From Glandiceps talaboti (lineage: Eukaryota; Hemichordata; Enteropneusta; Spengelidae): a DNA stretch of 64,000 nt. The notes beneath the pieces were generated by a model that worked only from the letters and a program-made list of their open reading frames with translations, did not search any database and was not told the origin of the DNA. The stretch covers positions 17,010,709-17,074,708 of the forward strand of contig NC_135565.1 of assembly GCF_964340395.1 (NCBI RefSeq), given 5' to 3'. The position numbers were made by a program, and so were the translations under genes. Positions 36,776 to 54,600 of this stretch are shown here, one piece after another. Each line of letters begins with the position of its first letter. Within the stretch, counting starts at the first letter, position 1.

Positions 36776-37589
36776 TGTGACAAACATGTATTAGTTGGGA
36801 CCTCAACAATTCCTTCACAGAGTGAATGTCTACGCTGACCACAAATGATATTTTTTAACATAAGTTGGTAGTCTGAGTTTGAACGAATGTTTAATCAGAT
36901 AAGATCGTAGAGGGCGCTCGTCAATATAAAAGGACGAGCCATGCGACGCCAACTAGTACATGTCAACATCAAGAAATCGTTTCATGACGTGTTTTCCACG
37001 AATAGCTTGATCGGCAGCACATGACTTCTAAGAAACCACCCAGAATGATAAATCGACTATAAACCATATGAACCACAATGTCTTATTAATATCCTAAGCA
37101 AATTTATTACAATAATAAACATTTTTAAAAACAAAAAAACTGTAAATACCAATTTGTAATATTGACAATCAGAAATGAGTTCTTTTAGTGCGAATTTCTG
37201 ATCTTTTACCTACCTACTTAGCATATATGTATAATATTCGTTCACATGGAAACACTCGGTGTTGTTATTCTTACACGTTCTTGATCAGCTGTCGTCATAG
37301 CAACAAGTATTCTTGGATATAGTACTTTAAATTATACAGTATCATCAAAGGGTAAATTGATAAATTTGAACGTTATTTAATAACAATGATAAGAATGTGA
37401 CTCGGATATTCTATTTAAAAAAATAGAATACGCTTGTCAAAACTGACGTGACAGGATCCAGATACATCCACGTTATGATTTGATTATCCTGTGACATCTC
37501 TTACAAAAACGTTAACATCATTGCGAAAGTTAGATAATAAACAATTCTGATTAAAGGGGCATAAGCTGAGTTTATTTTGGGGGATGCAA

Positions 37590-37790
37590 TTTTTTTCTGC
37601 ATATTAAAGGTACTCACAGTATTCTACTTACTGACGTACCATGACTTGGAATTGACAACTCAAACCTTGTATTAGGATATAACACATGAACGATCCGATG
37701 ACATAATTTATCATACGCATCAAAAAATGTACAGGAACTCCTTACTATGCAATGACCAGTTATAACAATGCAAGAACACACGTTGTAATG
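37590..37790 (+). repeat. Direct repeat pair, copy 2
   Basis: Second copy of the 36220-36420 repeat, sharing GTATTAGGATATAACACATG-like and GATGACATAATTTATCATAC. Confidence 0.65.
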
Positions 37791-38563
37791 TGACAGAAGG
37801 CATGCATAGATATTAACATTATAGTAAAATAGTTTAAATGACGTTTTTTGTAACTATTTTCACTTGAGTAAAAAGCTTATATAAACTCAGCTTGTTCCAC
37901 TTTAATACAAAAATCGACTGGTTTTTCAATTCGTGTTTGAGTTCTATGACTCTGTATCATGTTCACGTTTTCGATCCAATTTCTCCTTTTTTGAGAGCCA
38001 TATGACAATAAATATGGACGGATTTAGTGTGGTGTCTTAGATAATAAATCCTGAATTCGCACCTCTACGCTATAGGTTGAATTGGACGGAGAAATAGTTA
38101 TACAAACATCTACACATCCTGTGATTCTTGATGAAGTGTGTAAAAAACATCAACTTGTTAAAAAAAGAAAACTTCATGGGGGAAAAAAATACAGCGTGAT
38201 GGTAGCGAAAATGTTTAAAAATAAAATATAAACGTACATTTGTAATCTTTATGAAAGTAAATACAAGCATAAACAATCCATCGACTAATGAGAACGTACT
38301 GTCACGTGATCCGAATCACGTGATAAACTAAAAGGGTTGAAATTGTCATTTGTACTGGGGTGCGCATGCTCAATCCACATATATTTATGACATGCCTGTG
38401 TTATTATTTCACATTTTGGCATAAAAAATGATATCGACTGCAAGTCTCAATACTTTATCATGATTTTGAAATTAATTTAAATTAGCCAAAAAAAATTGCT
38501 TATATCTTTTTGACAACATATACCGATTCTGAATTTTGTTTTTGATAATACTGCGAGTTTAGT

Positions 38564-41535
<2,972 letters not shown>

Positions 41536-42322
41536 CTGTAAATTGGAAAGGAAGAAAATGAGAACAAATAGGCAACAGCTATGGCAATTAATTACTTTTT
41601 TCAAATCATATTACTTTTGAATCACATTTGTCAAATCACGCGAGATTATATGTGTCTATCTTTCGTAAATTGCGCGAGATTTTGCGGTCATCCGAAATTT
41701 CGCTTTTATTTGAAAAGTTAAACTTGAAAGATTTAGTTCTCGACGACCAAACCAAAATAGCTAGACTACATGTTGTTGGTAATTTGTTATTTTTGAGCGA
41801 TAATAACTTCGGGTGACCATTGTCCGTTCTCTCCACTGTTTATAGTTTATACAACTTCAAGACTTAGTGCTAATGTTGTGAAAGCATTGGACATTTTGAA
41901 GAATACAATAATAGCATTCATCGACAGAATTTGCCTATGGCAGTGAGGACTATAATTGAAAGGCGACTACCATGCGAACCAAAACTGTTTGTGTGGAATG
42001 TGACCTGACTCTGGGGTCATGAGAGGTCACCAAGGTATATAGAGTTCATAGAATAGACTCAACACAACATAACAACGCAAGCACGTCGATTTATACACGA
42101 GGATATAATCATTAATAAACTTTATTTGATAAACTTGCTGGGTAAATATACAGTCTGTTTATCGGCCAAATGTCGTGACTTGACTACAAAAGTAAGTATT
42201 ACAACCACCGGTTAATATAAAGTTGCACGTAGTCCAGTATTTGGACACTGCAAATTCGAGCAGATTGCTTTTTGTGATGTGATTGTAAATGACGAGCATG
42301 ACAAGTTTTCGTCAAGGTGTAC

Positions 42323-42324
<2 letters not shown>

Positions 42325-42375
<51 letters not shown>

Positions 42376-42451
42376 ATGTATGTATGTATGTATGTATGTA
42401 TGTATGTATGTATGTATGTATGTATGTATGTATGTATGTATGTATGTATGT

Positions 42452-42491
<40 letters not shown>

Positions 42492-42712
42492 ATGTATGTA
42501 TGTATGTATGTATTAAGTGTGTATGTATGTATGTATGTATGTATGTATGTATGTATGTATGTATGTATGTATGTATGTGTGTATGTATGTATGTATGTAT
42601 GTATGTATTAAGTGTGTATGTATGTATGTATGTATGTATGTATGTATGTATGTATGTATGTATGTATGTATGTATGTATGTATGTATGTATGTATGTATG
42701 TATGTATGTATG
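42325..42712. repeat. (TG)n(TATG)n microsatellite
   Basis: Nearly 390 bp of TG and TATG repeats with two TATTAAGTGTG interruptions (about 42510 and 42607), suggesting internal duplication of the array. Confidence 0.97.
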
Positions 42713-45700
42713 CGTGTGTTTGTCTAACTTGTGTTTTTCCTTATATATCTTAAAAAATTACATAGTTGACATAAAAATTACAGTCACTTCGAAAAAGGGC
42801 AAGATTTATAACGCGTATATTCATGTTTACTTCAATACAATCTCTGCTTTCGACTACACTAGTTGATTATATGCAATAACCATGTATACTAAGTAAGTTG
42901 CTATATTTAGCTAAGTACTATACAAGGACTAACCCCCTTGAGTGGGAAATTAATAAAATATCCCAATACTGTGTCGTTTCCAAGTAACCATTTCTCAAGA
43001 TTACTAAGTCGTGCCACTGAGGTCCACAGATACAATACTGAGTTTATTAGATTATCATGTACTAATAAAGTTGTCTGACCATCACTCACTGCCATAGTGT
43101 GCATTTTATGTTTAATTAAGTCATACGACAATAAACATCCCCTTTCGCAATCCAGAGTACGAGTATATTTTTCCTCTGGCGCCGCGTACGTTTGTTCTCA
43201 GACCACTAAAGAAAGTGGTCTGAAGTGTTCTGTACTATAGTTATAGAAATATGTATGTGGTTACAATCATTATGTAAACATTGTTCAAAACTACATAATG
43301 TATTGCATTTTTTATGTATTAACTAAATTAAACCCAGCTTAGGGTTTTGTCGCATCGAATAAATTTGATTCAGTATTTTTTGCAGTAAATGTTCCAGAGT
43401 ATCACGAGTATATATGTCACATTATTCGGTGTACAGAGTCAAAAATGAACCGTTAAGATGAAATAGAAAAGGCCGTAGATATTACATACCAACGAAACCA
43501 AACAGTTTATTTAGTAATGGATAAATACATTTTACATGCTCCAACCGTGAACTACAAAGACAGCTACAGTACGTGGAATTTTTTGAAATCTGTTATTTTC
43601 GAGACTTCAAATCGTTGAGGATTAAAAAGTGATGGCTAAGGGGGATACTGAGTTCTTCTAACGTTTTTACATTTTGTGTAATGCCGACCAAGTATGTGCA
43701 AGTTTTGCGTTGTTATCTGGACTGTTGAGACTTTATTCCACCATAATGGAATCTTTTCACAGTTCGGTTACATGGCTTTGAAGTGACTCTTATCTCTTGC
43801 GATTATTAATTCAATTTGTTTAGTATTATGGCAAAATAATAATAAAAAAAACTTCAATGGAGTTCTGAAATCTGACCAAATTTACAGGTTATGTAATAGA
43901 ACTTGTACACATATCTAGCTGGATACACATCTGTACGTGTACATCCCTGTTTCAGTCATGTGATTACAGTAATGTACACAGTCTGAAATAATGACATATG
44001 GCATATGCATGTGCTAACTGGCCTGTTACATGTCTGCGAATATCGAACACAGCTATGGAAATATACCAAATTTACAGCACTAGTTTCAATACCTTGTTTC
44101 TACCTGTTACCACTGTGCTGTTACAGGGGCTACACAAAGTCTGTTACAGTCATGTCCTGTAATCTACCTGTGGGGTTCTAGCTGTGTACAACTCACAGGT
44201 ATTACTCTTATCACAAGATGAACAATAATAACTGAAACAGATAAGCTTACTGGCCTCAGACTGCCTTAGTGGTCTGAGGACTGCCAGATGATGGTCTGTT
44301 CTCAGGACGAAAGCTGGTTAGCTTTAAAAAAGACCAAGACATTTTGGCTCGAGTTTTACCAAGCTTAGCAAATGTGATAAATTTGACATCATAATATTAA
44401 AGTTTTGGTTATCTCTTTCAAAACTTACGTATAAACTTTACAAGTGGAAAATACTGTAAAACAATAACTATTTTCAAAGGTTTTTGAAATGTTGCATTTT
44501 TATCAGCAAAATATCAACACAGTGTAAGAACATAAAAACCTAAAACAGAACAGAGAAGGTGTTAGATAAATAAAAACACAACCCTTTCCAAGATCACCAG
44601 ACAAATACGTTGGCCCTAGCCTTTAAGATATAAATTACCCCCCAAAGACATTAAAAAGACACTAAAACACACAAAGAAGATTACAACATAATTACTGAAT
44701 AATTTATCACAAACGTACCTGACTACGTGGTCTCATTTTAAAATTTAATGTGGATTCAACTATTCACTTCAGAACAGTTGGAAAAGCTCTCCGTGGGCAT
44801 TTGCAAAGTTTACAACACTATTACTTAGCCAGCGTTTTTCACACGGGACGAATAAAGAATAAAATTGTATCGACGGCGATTCGGGTTTACTATTTTATGG
44901 TTGTGATAATGACTGTTGCTACCATGCTAAAGAAGTCCAAGTGTGATTAACATTGAGTATTGTGCTATTGTGTGCTCTTAACAGTTTCAGTCGTGAGCAA
45001 AGGGATGTATCGATTACTGCAAACAAATGCGTCAACCCTCTTAATCTAATGCAAATGTGTTAGTCTAAATGACACTTCACTATCCATTCATACCTGTCAG
45101 CGGAGTTTATTTTCTCGAATGGAGTGGGTATTTATTTTCTAAGTGCATACAGAATTACGCTTTAGCACACTACATTAATCGCCAAGTGTATTCGTCTCAA
45201 AATTAAGGAGGGAAAATGCGAAAATTATACGCAGACGACAATAAGTGTTTGGACGACGGACTGCCATTTTGTTTTGGAAATATACATGCTTGAGTAATGA
45301 CAGACGTAGTGTATGCGACTCTGTTCAACTGCATTGCCCTAGTGGGCAACCCTGTAATTTATGAGGCGTGTAGTTAATATGTCACTCGAAAACAATGAAG
45401 TCCGTCTACAATATCACAGCGACAAGTGCTCACAACAAGACACCTGTTCGATTTAATACCAGTGGCACGATCACGCCTTCCACCTATAACCCGTTCTGCA
45501 CCTTATTTTACCGGCTTTGACGACAGCGATACTCAACAAAATTCTGCCGATGGCAAAAATAGACTCTTTGAAAGGATATAAAATGTATAAAGTACTCGTG
45601 ATATTTAGCATGTTGCCTGTACCAGACGCATTGATTGCATTACTGTAAAGCTTTGGTCGTTGCGTTGGTAACGAACACTGTACGCAGTATGAGTGTCAAG

Positions 45701-45810
45701 TTTAACTAACAGATAGAGCTACAAGCTGAACATGTTTACGCGTAGTTGCCTGGTTATACATCTCTTCCAATACGCATACAGATATATTTGATAGACAATA
45801 AGAAACTTAC

Positions 45811-45850
45811 CGTTTCTCTGTGTTTATCCGGTAGCTTCGGTGAGTCTGGA
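45811..45850 (-). other. Candidate 5' UTR leader exon of PNPLA4-like copy B
   Basis: On the minus strand, CACCGAAGCTACCGGATAAA is followed after 13 bases by a strong donor, ACG|GTAAGT at 45810. The shared CACCGA(A)GCTACCGG block with 34553-34590 suggests homologous leader exons. The intron to the acceptor at 41536 would be about 4.3 kb. Another good donor (CAG|GTACGT) near 44718 is an alternative. Confidence 0.4.
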
Positions 45851-46085
45851 CTTCGTGAATGTGGTTGTCAATAGAAGCGATTAGACTCCCTAGGGTCACA
45901 GACATTGACAAACTGTCATGATTTTTCACTGTGTTAAGTGACCCGCAAAGGTTACATCCGAATAATGACAACACTCAGTGCTGATGATTGAAGGAAATAG
46001 ATGAGGAATGTATTTGCATGTTTAATCATTACATGAAAAATTATTATTGATCATTAAGCTGAAAGAGAGGAGAGATAAATATGGT

Positions 46086-46154
46086 TATGTATGTATGTAT
46101 GTATGTATGTATGTATGTATGTATGTATGTATGTATGTATTTATGTATGTATGT

Positions 46155-46194
<40 letters not shown>

Positions 46195-46243
46195 ATGTAT
46201 GTATGTATGTATGTATGTATGTATGTATGTATGTATGTATGTA
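46086..46243. repeat. (TATG)n(TG)n(TATG)n microsatellite
   Basis: Compound tetranucleotide tract; frames on both strands are artefacts. Confidence 0.97.
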
Positions 46244-46580
46244 TGAATTTGCCAAGGGGATGAGAAAAACGGAGACAATCAACATAAATTATTGAACACA
46301 AATAAAATTCTCAAATAAAAACTCAACAACAGACATGGTGTCTGAGAATCTAGTAATATTACATTACACTTAACAAAAGAACTCGTAAAATTTTGATAGC
46401 GTGCACGGATGCAGAATCGTTAGTCATACATCAAAATTTCTTATCACACGGCTACACTCCGTCCACCAATCAGGGTACAGGATTGCCGTAGATTATAAGC
46501 CATAACCCACTCTTCACTAGTGCCACCTGACAGACTTGGAATACATGCAAATTCTATTGTTATCGCCGTGGTGATAAGTA

Positions 46581-46674
46581 AGATAATGAACTCGTTTGGT
46601 TGATTATGCGTCAAACACTCGGGGCTACGCCCCCTCGTGTTATAACGCATAATCAACCAAACTCGTTCATTATC
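46581..46674. repeat. Palindrome / hairpin of about 40 bp arms
   Basis: GATAATGAACTCGTTTGGTT, GATTATGCGT and ACACTCGGGG on the left are mirrored by CCCCCTCGTGT, ACGCATAATCAACCAAAC and TCGTTCATTATC on the right, around a short GCTAC centre. It is probably a MITE or foldback remnant. Confidence 0.8.
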
Positions 46675-48655
46675 TATCACATGAAGATATTACAAACAAC
46701 GGCAGTTTGTTATTCCAACGGTTGAGTCGTAGGCAATTCAACCCATTGTCATGCAAGCTTTATTCAGACTTTGTCATACACCTGACATGATGTAACGAAA
46801 AACAAGGCCGCCGGTTACGCCAGTGTCTTTAACTAGCGCAGTGCTGGTGAATTGAGAACTGTTCTGTGTGTGTGTGCATGCTTACCTGTACCTGACGAGG
46901 AATGTGTTACACCTGCTCAACTATTTCTGTCATTTTCCACTTACATCGTTACTTTATTCATTCTGTATTCAAATACCAATTGAACTGTGACGACAAAGGC
47001 CTACAAATTGGACGGCATAATAACGCAATGTCTCCTATTGACAGCGTCACACTGGCCTCCTTTGAATACTTTGGGTTAAAAAGCCACTTCACTGTATGAC
47101 AATACATCAACTAACATTTTGTCAATGAGAACAGTGGAGGTTTAATAAACGATCGTCTGCGCACTATTTACGTCAACGTTCGTATACGGTATAGCCATGT
47201 TCTAGAAGGTTGTCTAGGTGACGCATCTTATTTTAGTTTGAGCATCGGAAGTAAATACCGAAAACGATAGCTGTTATTTTGGTCAAGAAAGCGTCAACCC
47301 ATTCTCAATTAAAATCAAGAAAGGGGTTACCGTTGAAATGTTTCGACAAGACTTAATGACAAAATAATTACCATATTATAAACCATGCAATATGGCCGCC
47401 AAATACTGTCTGTGCATGTGTCTATCACATCCCATAGTGTGAGTTTGTGTATCTTGATTAAAAGTGATTACTTGGGTTCACCCAGTTTATTTACAACTCA
47501 CTTCCTGTACGTACAATAACAAACTTTCTATTTTATTTTTTATCTCTTTATTTTTTTAAGCATAGTTTTGAAATTAATTTCTTTTGCTCCCTTCTCAATC
47601 CTTTTTTCATACGAAAATATCTCACATAACAGGAATTATTTTTGAGTGTTTCTTCGTATAAAATACATCATTCATAGACCACTCGTGTCTTCACATATGT
47701 TTTCAATGTAAAAATATAATTATACAGTGTCATTCAAAGTAATCATTTCAACCATCACAGTTCAAATGCGATTGTCTTATTAAAATCCAAGATAAGATTA
47801 ACTTGAAACTTCATTTCAAAGTTTGATTTGTAAATGTAAATGCTGGAAATCAAACAACATTAATGCTGGAATCACTCATGAAATATTTCACATGGATGAA
47901 GTTAGATTGTATCGTTGGTGGCGCTCCTATCGTCTACGCTCCCGTGTGAAAGGTATGTTTACTTTTACTGCCTATGATATGGCCAAAAGTAACTTGCATT
48001 ATCTCCATTTTGAATGGTGTATTATGAGAAATATGATATCATTTCATTTTCAAAAATAAATTAATCAAAATTGCAAACAACACGTCACAGATTTTTGCGT
48101 TCAAACCACAATAAATCTAGTCTCGGTTACACGTGACCCTTTCAGGTAGGTTTTCTTCCAATCACCCCAGATTTGGTATAACCACGTGCACTACAATTAA
48201 TAATCTAGTTTAATACCAAGACTCTTGTAGGAAATGTATCCTTCCAATCACCCCATATCAGGTATTACTTCATCGACAATAATGTAGTCATGGTTACTCA
48301 TAACACTTTATGGAAGGCATACATCAGATCACTGAAGATTAGGTATATACGAATCTACAAATAATCCCATGATCCTTTGCATCTGGGCTCGCTTAGTCGA
48401 GATTGCAAGTAAATTAGTCATAAAATATCAATCTCCGATCTTAAATGAATCGTGTATCTGAGTTCAATTGAAATGCGTTAAGGGGTGTGTGTTGGATTAT
48501 CGCAGTCTATAATTTGTGAAAATTTCCTGTCCAATCACGGAGAGTCTTATGCATTAATATGTAAATCAGTTCATGTACAGCCAATCAGATTACTGGTAGG
48601 CTCAGGTACACCTGGAATGTAATTGTTCTGCACAATATTAAAGATTGTCTCCTCT

Positions 48656-51600
48656 TCACAGGTCTTCAATCCAAAGTCCGTGCATACCAAACGTTAGTGG
48701 AACAGGCGATACGGCTCTGGCGACTTCCCGCCAAGTTTTGGCGTCTAGAATGATCAGATAGGATGGCCTGTCTTTGTAAAGACTCATCATGTTGGCAAGT
48801 ATTACACCTACGTAAAGTAATAATAAGAAAAAATCTTGAAACTGTAACAAAAGCATCACCTTGAAATGTCAAGAGTTTTCAATTCAATCATAGTTAAAAG
48901 CTGCCTTCGTTCGTACTACATGAGTAAAGGGGATTCAGAAAATAAAAGAGCGCCCTCACCGTCGTCTTCGTCTGTGGCATCTGGGTTGGGAGCAAACATT
49001 GGTTCACTGGGGTGATAGTTTTCCTCTTTCCACTCCTTGAACGACTTGTCTATTAAGTCAATCTTTACCAGCTATTAAAAAATACAAATTTCAGATATTT
49101 TATACAAAAAGAAACGTATACAGGCAGAAATAACGTAATGACAGCTAACATGAAATGCTCAGAAAAGAATGCAATAGATCGCAACATTGAAGTTGTCATC
49201 TCGTGTAATATTTAAAGGATTCCGTGACCATCATATTGAGTTTTAAAGTTTGTGTGAAAACAAAGAAAAAAGTCTCGCTAAATATGTTAGGCAAGATCTA
49301 GTAGTTGACAAACCATATGGAATGAATTGTTGCCACATTTCATCTATTTTGGAGAAAATACACAGAACACCCATAGGAAAACATTATTTTGGGTTCTAAT
49401 AAAGAATCTTCAGTCATAGTTCTCACACTCACTTGAAGTTGATGAAGATAACAATAACAAATACATGCAGTATTAGTATTTCCTTTTCTCTGTCTTGAAA
49501 AAATTAAGTCGAGGGATTCAAAATCAGGTTAGAAAACATCTCACTGAAATATCGATATCAAATCACACACTTGAAGTATCATATTTTACAAAGAATCCCT
49601 ACACATCAGAAGAATGTAAGATATCATGTTGTTCAGCCTTACCAGGCTTCTAAATCGGAGTGATAGTTGATAGCGTGTCATGAACGTCATATTTTATAGA
49701 TTTTTAAATTCACATTAAAGTTAATAACATGAAAAATCTCACCGAATCTGCCGTGTCACTGACACCGTACGTATAGCGATATTTCCTACCATTGTAGGCA
49801 TTGTAGTTTATCACTGGCAACTCAATACCTGATGATAGATAACACGTGTTACTATAATCACGTTCTTAACCAGTTGATCTAGAAAGTTAATTGAGTCACA
49901 CGATGTGACATTCAATTCATGAATAATATCCAGTATATTGCAGTATTGTCTTCTCCGTAACACTTTAACATTGAATAATATCTACATGCAACGAAGATTT
50001 GGTTTATTTATTCTCGGGAACTCACTGACTATAGTGAGACATTTCTATCATGCATTTACCGCTAAAGAAGGTTTACATCAGGACGTGTCCGGAAGTATAT
50101 GTTCACCCCCCCCCTCCGGAAAAAACGAAACAAAAGAAAAGCTCCCTTTGAACGAGGATTTCAACTCTCTTCAATATGGCTGGCCTTGGAAACCAACAAA
50201 CAGAATAATTTGTTCTTGGTTGGGATATTATAGAAATAAGGAACACATGTAGTTGGAGGACGTGTTTACAATTCGATGTAAATTTAGTGAAGGATGTCAC
50301 CTTGCGTTCGATACCGGTATCACCAAGGGGTCATAACAGTCGGCCATCTTGTTTACCTTTTTCTGATACGCATTCTCCAGTCACATGCACAGTTCCATCT
50401 TCTCTCTTCACAGCAGTGGCAGTCGTGTACTGAAGCTTTACGAGGTTTTCACCTACTGGCGTGTCCTAAACAAGGACGGTAACGAAATTGCAAGTATTAA
50501 GTTTAAAACAGAATAAACAAACACAAACAAACAAACAAACAAACAAACAAACAAACATGAGCGATATGTAATCCAGTTCTTCATATTTTTGACTACCAAA
50601 AATGATCTTATCAACGATATTCACGTTGAAGTAGGTTGTAGATATATGGAAACTGTAAAAAAAATAATTTAAAAGTAAAAAAATGATGCGGTTGTGTATT
50701 ATAAATCTATAAATTCTACAAAAAATGGAAAATTTTATAATCAATGTTTCACATGTCGTTCACTGTATGTCTTATTCTGAACTTGAAAAAATCATATGGG
50801 ACAGATAAAGATAGCACCTGTAGCTGCGTGTTCTGATTGGTCAAATATATGTAAGTAGGAAATTACATCAATTTCCCAGGTGTCATTCCAACTAACTGTG
50901 GTTTGATCGGTCAAAATAAAAGCATAAATAGCCATTGAGAGTAGCTTGAATTTGCCAGGTGTAATTTCAGCCGTCTAACTAATTTAACTACACGTGCTTT
51001 GATTTGTCAAAATATAATGATACTTAGCCATTGGCAGAGTTTCCCAGGTGTATTTTCTTGTATAAGCTTTGAATTTTGTTCTCACCTTATCAATGTTCAA
51101 AGGAAATGCATATCTTCTGACTTCAATCGGAATATGACCATCAACATTTTTGTTGAGAAATGAAAATGACATTGACTCGATAATGGTGATATCGTTATGA
51201 GCACAGAGATCGAGAACAATATGGCCGTCGTCTTCGTACGCATTAATATGGTGGAAACAGAAAAACGCGTCACTGACGTACTTGACTGTGATTGGTTGCC
51301 CAGTAGCTTGTGGCGCGACGTGAAATATCGCACTGCATCTTGGGTCATACTGCAGCACGTCTTTCAAAGCAGTCCCAGTGATGTTAGAGACAGCAAGTTT
51401 CAAGACATTCAGAAATAATGGCTGCTCAAGAAAGATGACGTAATTCTCGGATATGTTGAAACTGTGGTAGTAGGAAGGGTAGAGTGGGTACCGGATGGGA
51501 ATTGACCCTAAAACCGACCCTCGCTTTAAGGCATCTTCTCCTATATTAACAAATATAGAATATAAAACAGAAATGTTTGTAACAGAATAAAAATGATATA

Positions 51601-54600
51601 AAATGAAATATATAAAGTAACACAAAATTAAGTTAATGCCGATACAATATTAATGTCTAAGCTCTGTTAAATAACATTGCAACGTAACGATATATGAAGA
51701 GGAACAAAAAGTAAACATAAAGCGAATAAAAGAGAGAAAGTGAAATGAATAAACAAAATAAATAGATGTTCACACAATTACAATATTGTCAAATTACAAA
51801 ATAAATCCATTATTATAAAATCATCAAAACATACTTAAATAGATAAATGAATATTAAATAGATAATCAAAATAAACGTAAATAGATAATAAAAAAATAAA
51901 AAATAAATAAATACTAAATTTGAAAGCCACACAAAATTAAGGCTTATATAAACTTTTTACAAACGTTACATGTAAAAAGATTTGTGCAACACAACAGATA
52001 CTTCTCTGTCTATATAAAACATGTTTTTGGCGCGAGTATAAAATTTATATATTACCCCTTTCTGCAGCTTCAAACTTGACGATGTTGTAATTGGCTCTCA
52101 TTCCAAAAGAACTCCCCATATTCAGAACACTACCGTCTCTCAGTCTGTGAGGATGTGACGTAATCGTGTTGACGGCAACGTAATTTGCATAATTATCCTA
52201 GTTGAAATAAAATATGATAATAATTTTTCAGTCACATGTCGCCAATTTCGCATTGTGATTGGTCAATAATTACGTCATATCTCTTGAAACAGCAACCAAA
52301 AATGCTACGAACAACTGTGAGAACAGGAAAGAAGAAACTCCTAACAATGATTATTTCCCACAATGCCTCGCCCTCGCAATACATCAGGCCTTTTTAAAGC
52401 CAGATTTGTCAATTTTGATAACCCAAACATTTAGAGGTCGCACAACTCAAGGTTGGTGAAAATAATTTTTCTGGGTCCCCTTAAGCACAAAGAAATCGCT
52501 TTCGTTCGAACACATGCATGGAGTGCATTTCTATGTTTTAGAACCATTCCTCTACGTTATGAGTGACAAATGAAGCAAATATGATTGTCAGCAATCAATT
52601 GACCTATCGAGCAAATTTAGTACGATCGTTGCTTTTATTTTTGTCAACGTTTTATACTCAAAGTAAAAAAAGCTTACCCTAGGTCCAGTTTCCAGATCTT
52701 TCGGATTTGCCTTACGAATATGGGTAGACTCAGTGCAAACATAATACTCATCACCTAACTGAAACCAACTGATATTGCAGTTATCTTCAAGGAGTGGTGG
52801 CACAAAATAGGAGAACAGTCTTTTAAAGATATTCTTGCAAGGATCGGGATGGGCAAGAGTGCCAAATTCCGTGCATACGATGCGATTGGCCGCCATGTTT
52901 TTCTTGTAGACGTCACTGCGCAGAAATCGACTCTGATATGTGATTTTGCCATCCTTGATGTCAAATCTATGCAGCAATGACATGCCATCGAACACGTGAT
53001 TGTAAGAATCCTCGCCGAATTCGAATAATCCGGGTCCGTTTCTAAGAAAGCTGCCATTTAACCAATTCGGCACATTTCCTGATGATGTAATAAGAAGGAA
53101 AAAAAGCTTGTTCAACAAACGTTAAAGTCATACTCTGTATGAATAGTAATGCCCCGAATGGATGTTGTAAATTTTATGAAGAACTTTGAATTCCTATTAT
53201 TTTGGTTTGAACTGGGGATATTGCATCTTATTAAGACTGAAATAACCATAATCAGTCATACAAAAACTTCTAAGCATCAGTGTTCTTAGCGACTGTCACC
53301 TCAATCAGTTGAAAAGAACCTCCTATAAAACATTTCTTCCGTATTAGTGTCCAAAATCAAAAATCAAAACTATTTGTAGTGGCTCATTACTTTTGTGTCA
53401 GACCATTTCCCTAGTGAGGTTTCACAATATTTGATCCTGTTTTTGGACACTAGTCACAGTATGAATGTTTTGATACAAGGTGCATATCAACCATGTAAAT
53501 AAAACCACGGTCTTTCACTCTCCATAAACCACAGACCGCTTTACGGCACTGCCCAATTATATGTGTTCTGGCATGCCAGAATGCCCCCTCTCTTTTTGAA
53601 GCTCGGTTGATTTGCATTGTAATTTCACTTGTTTTGACAGATAGTTTAAATCGAGACGAACTGGATCAAAAACCAAGACCGTATCTGTATTAGAAAGGTA
53701 GTGTTGCTTGAACAATGGAGAGATAAACCTGGCGATTTGAAGAACGACTGAAATGTCTGGTCCATAAGAACGTGACAGAAATAGTATCAGAAGTTCTTAC
53801 GCTAGCAGCTCACGACATTTTTCACGCGAGAGGTATTTGCGTTCAGTAGCTACTTTGGACCTCAGACCACTTTAGTATAGAGTAGTGTTAGTTTGGACGT
53901 ACAGCAAGCTATGGAACACTGTGCTGGCATTACAAGAATAATATAGACCAAGGGGTTATTCTATGTCATCGAGTCAACACACTGTACTGTTTTTTTGTTT
54001 TTTTTTACACATTGTTGATAAGGTAAAGACGACGCAGAGATATGCATAGATAACTGGACATGCCGACAACTGATAATCAGATAATTGCACACATACTGAT
54101 ATACAAAAACGATGATTTATACGCCATTGTTATCAGTCCTTCAATGAAATACCTACTCCAAACCCGAGTTCGAATTTTCGATTACAATCCTCTGGTTGAT
54201 AAGCCCCCAGATAAACCTAGGTTTGTAAACAATAAAACGTCATCAGTGGTAGTGTATGCCTTGCACGTTTGCCTATATTTCTATGGCTGGGTTGGACGTG
54301 TGTAAATCGGCCGGCAGAGCAGGGGCACGAAGACGGTGAAATGTATGGTTCATTAGGGGTCATCCGTTTGATTTCGGGGGTAGGGGATTTTCGTGACAAA
54401 AAATTGTCGCAGGCAAAAGCGGAAAGAAACTTCCTGAACAATGCAGAAAAATTGCTTTCAATTCAATGTATGAGCTAAAAACGATGTGCTTCAAGTGCAG
54501 AAACTGCTATAAATGTCAAATTCCAAGGTACGTGTCTCCAATGACAACAGAAAAAAATGGCTTGACACAAACACAGTAGAAAATCTAATTTGCTATCGCG

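Larger units (their letters stand above)
32730..38563. other. Copy A 5' intron and intergenic space to copy B
   Basis: No conserved reading frame is seen. It holds the triplet array, a two-copy degenerate repeat at about 35310-35450 (GACTCACCTGTCCAATGAC-like), a dispersed pair at 36220-36420 and 37590-37790, and a CAC/CAG triplet tract. A small GC-richer spot (34860-34920) might belong to the copy A promoter region. Confidence 0.6.
41536..48655. other. Copy B 5' intron and intergenic space to the carotenoid oxygenase
   Basis: No conserved gene is recognised. It contains two TATG arrays, a perfect-looking palindrome (46581-46674), and a small plus-strand frame at about 44750-44950 with a hydrophobic stretch (VYYFMVVIMTVATML) but no convincing start or homology. 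Sequence at 48360-48440 weakly resembles the interior of the 39569-40090 element. Confidence 0.6.

Noticed and set aside
42279-42753. Cys/Val/Met/Tyr frames of up to 136 codons
   Set aside because: Pure TATG/TG repeat translation, as also at 46047-46295, 61195-61598 and 63224-63617.
44750-44950. Possible small membrane protein gene on the plus strand
   Set aside because: The frame starts at a GTG, has no clear ATG, splice site or known family, and one hydrophobic stretch alone is weak support.
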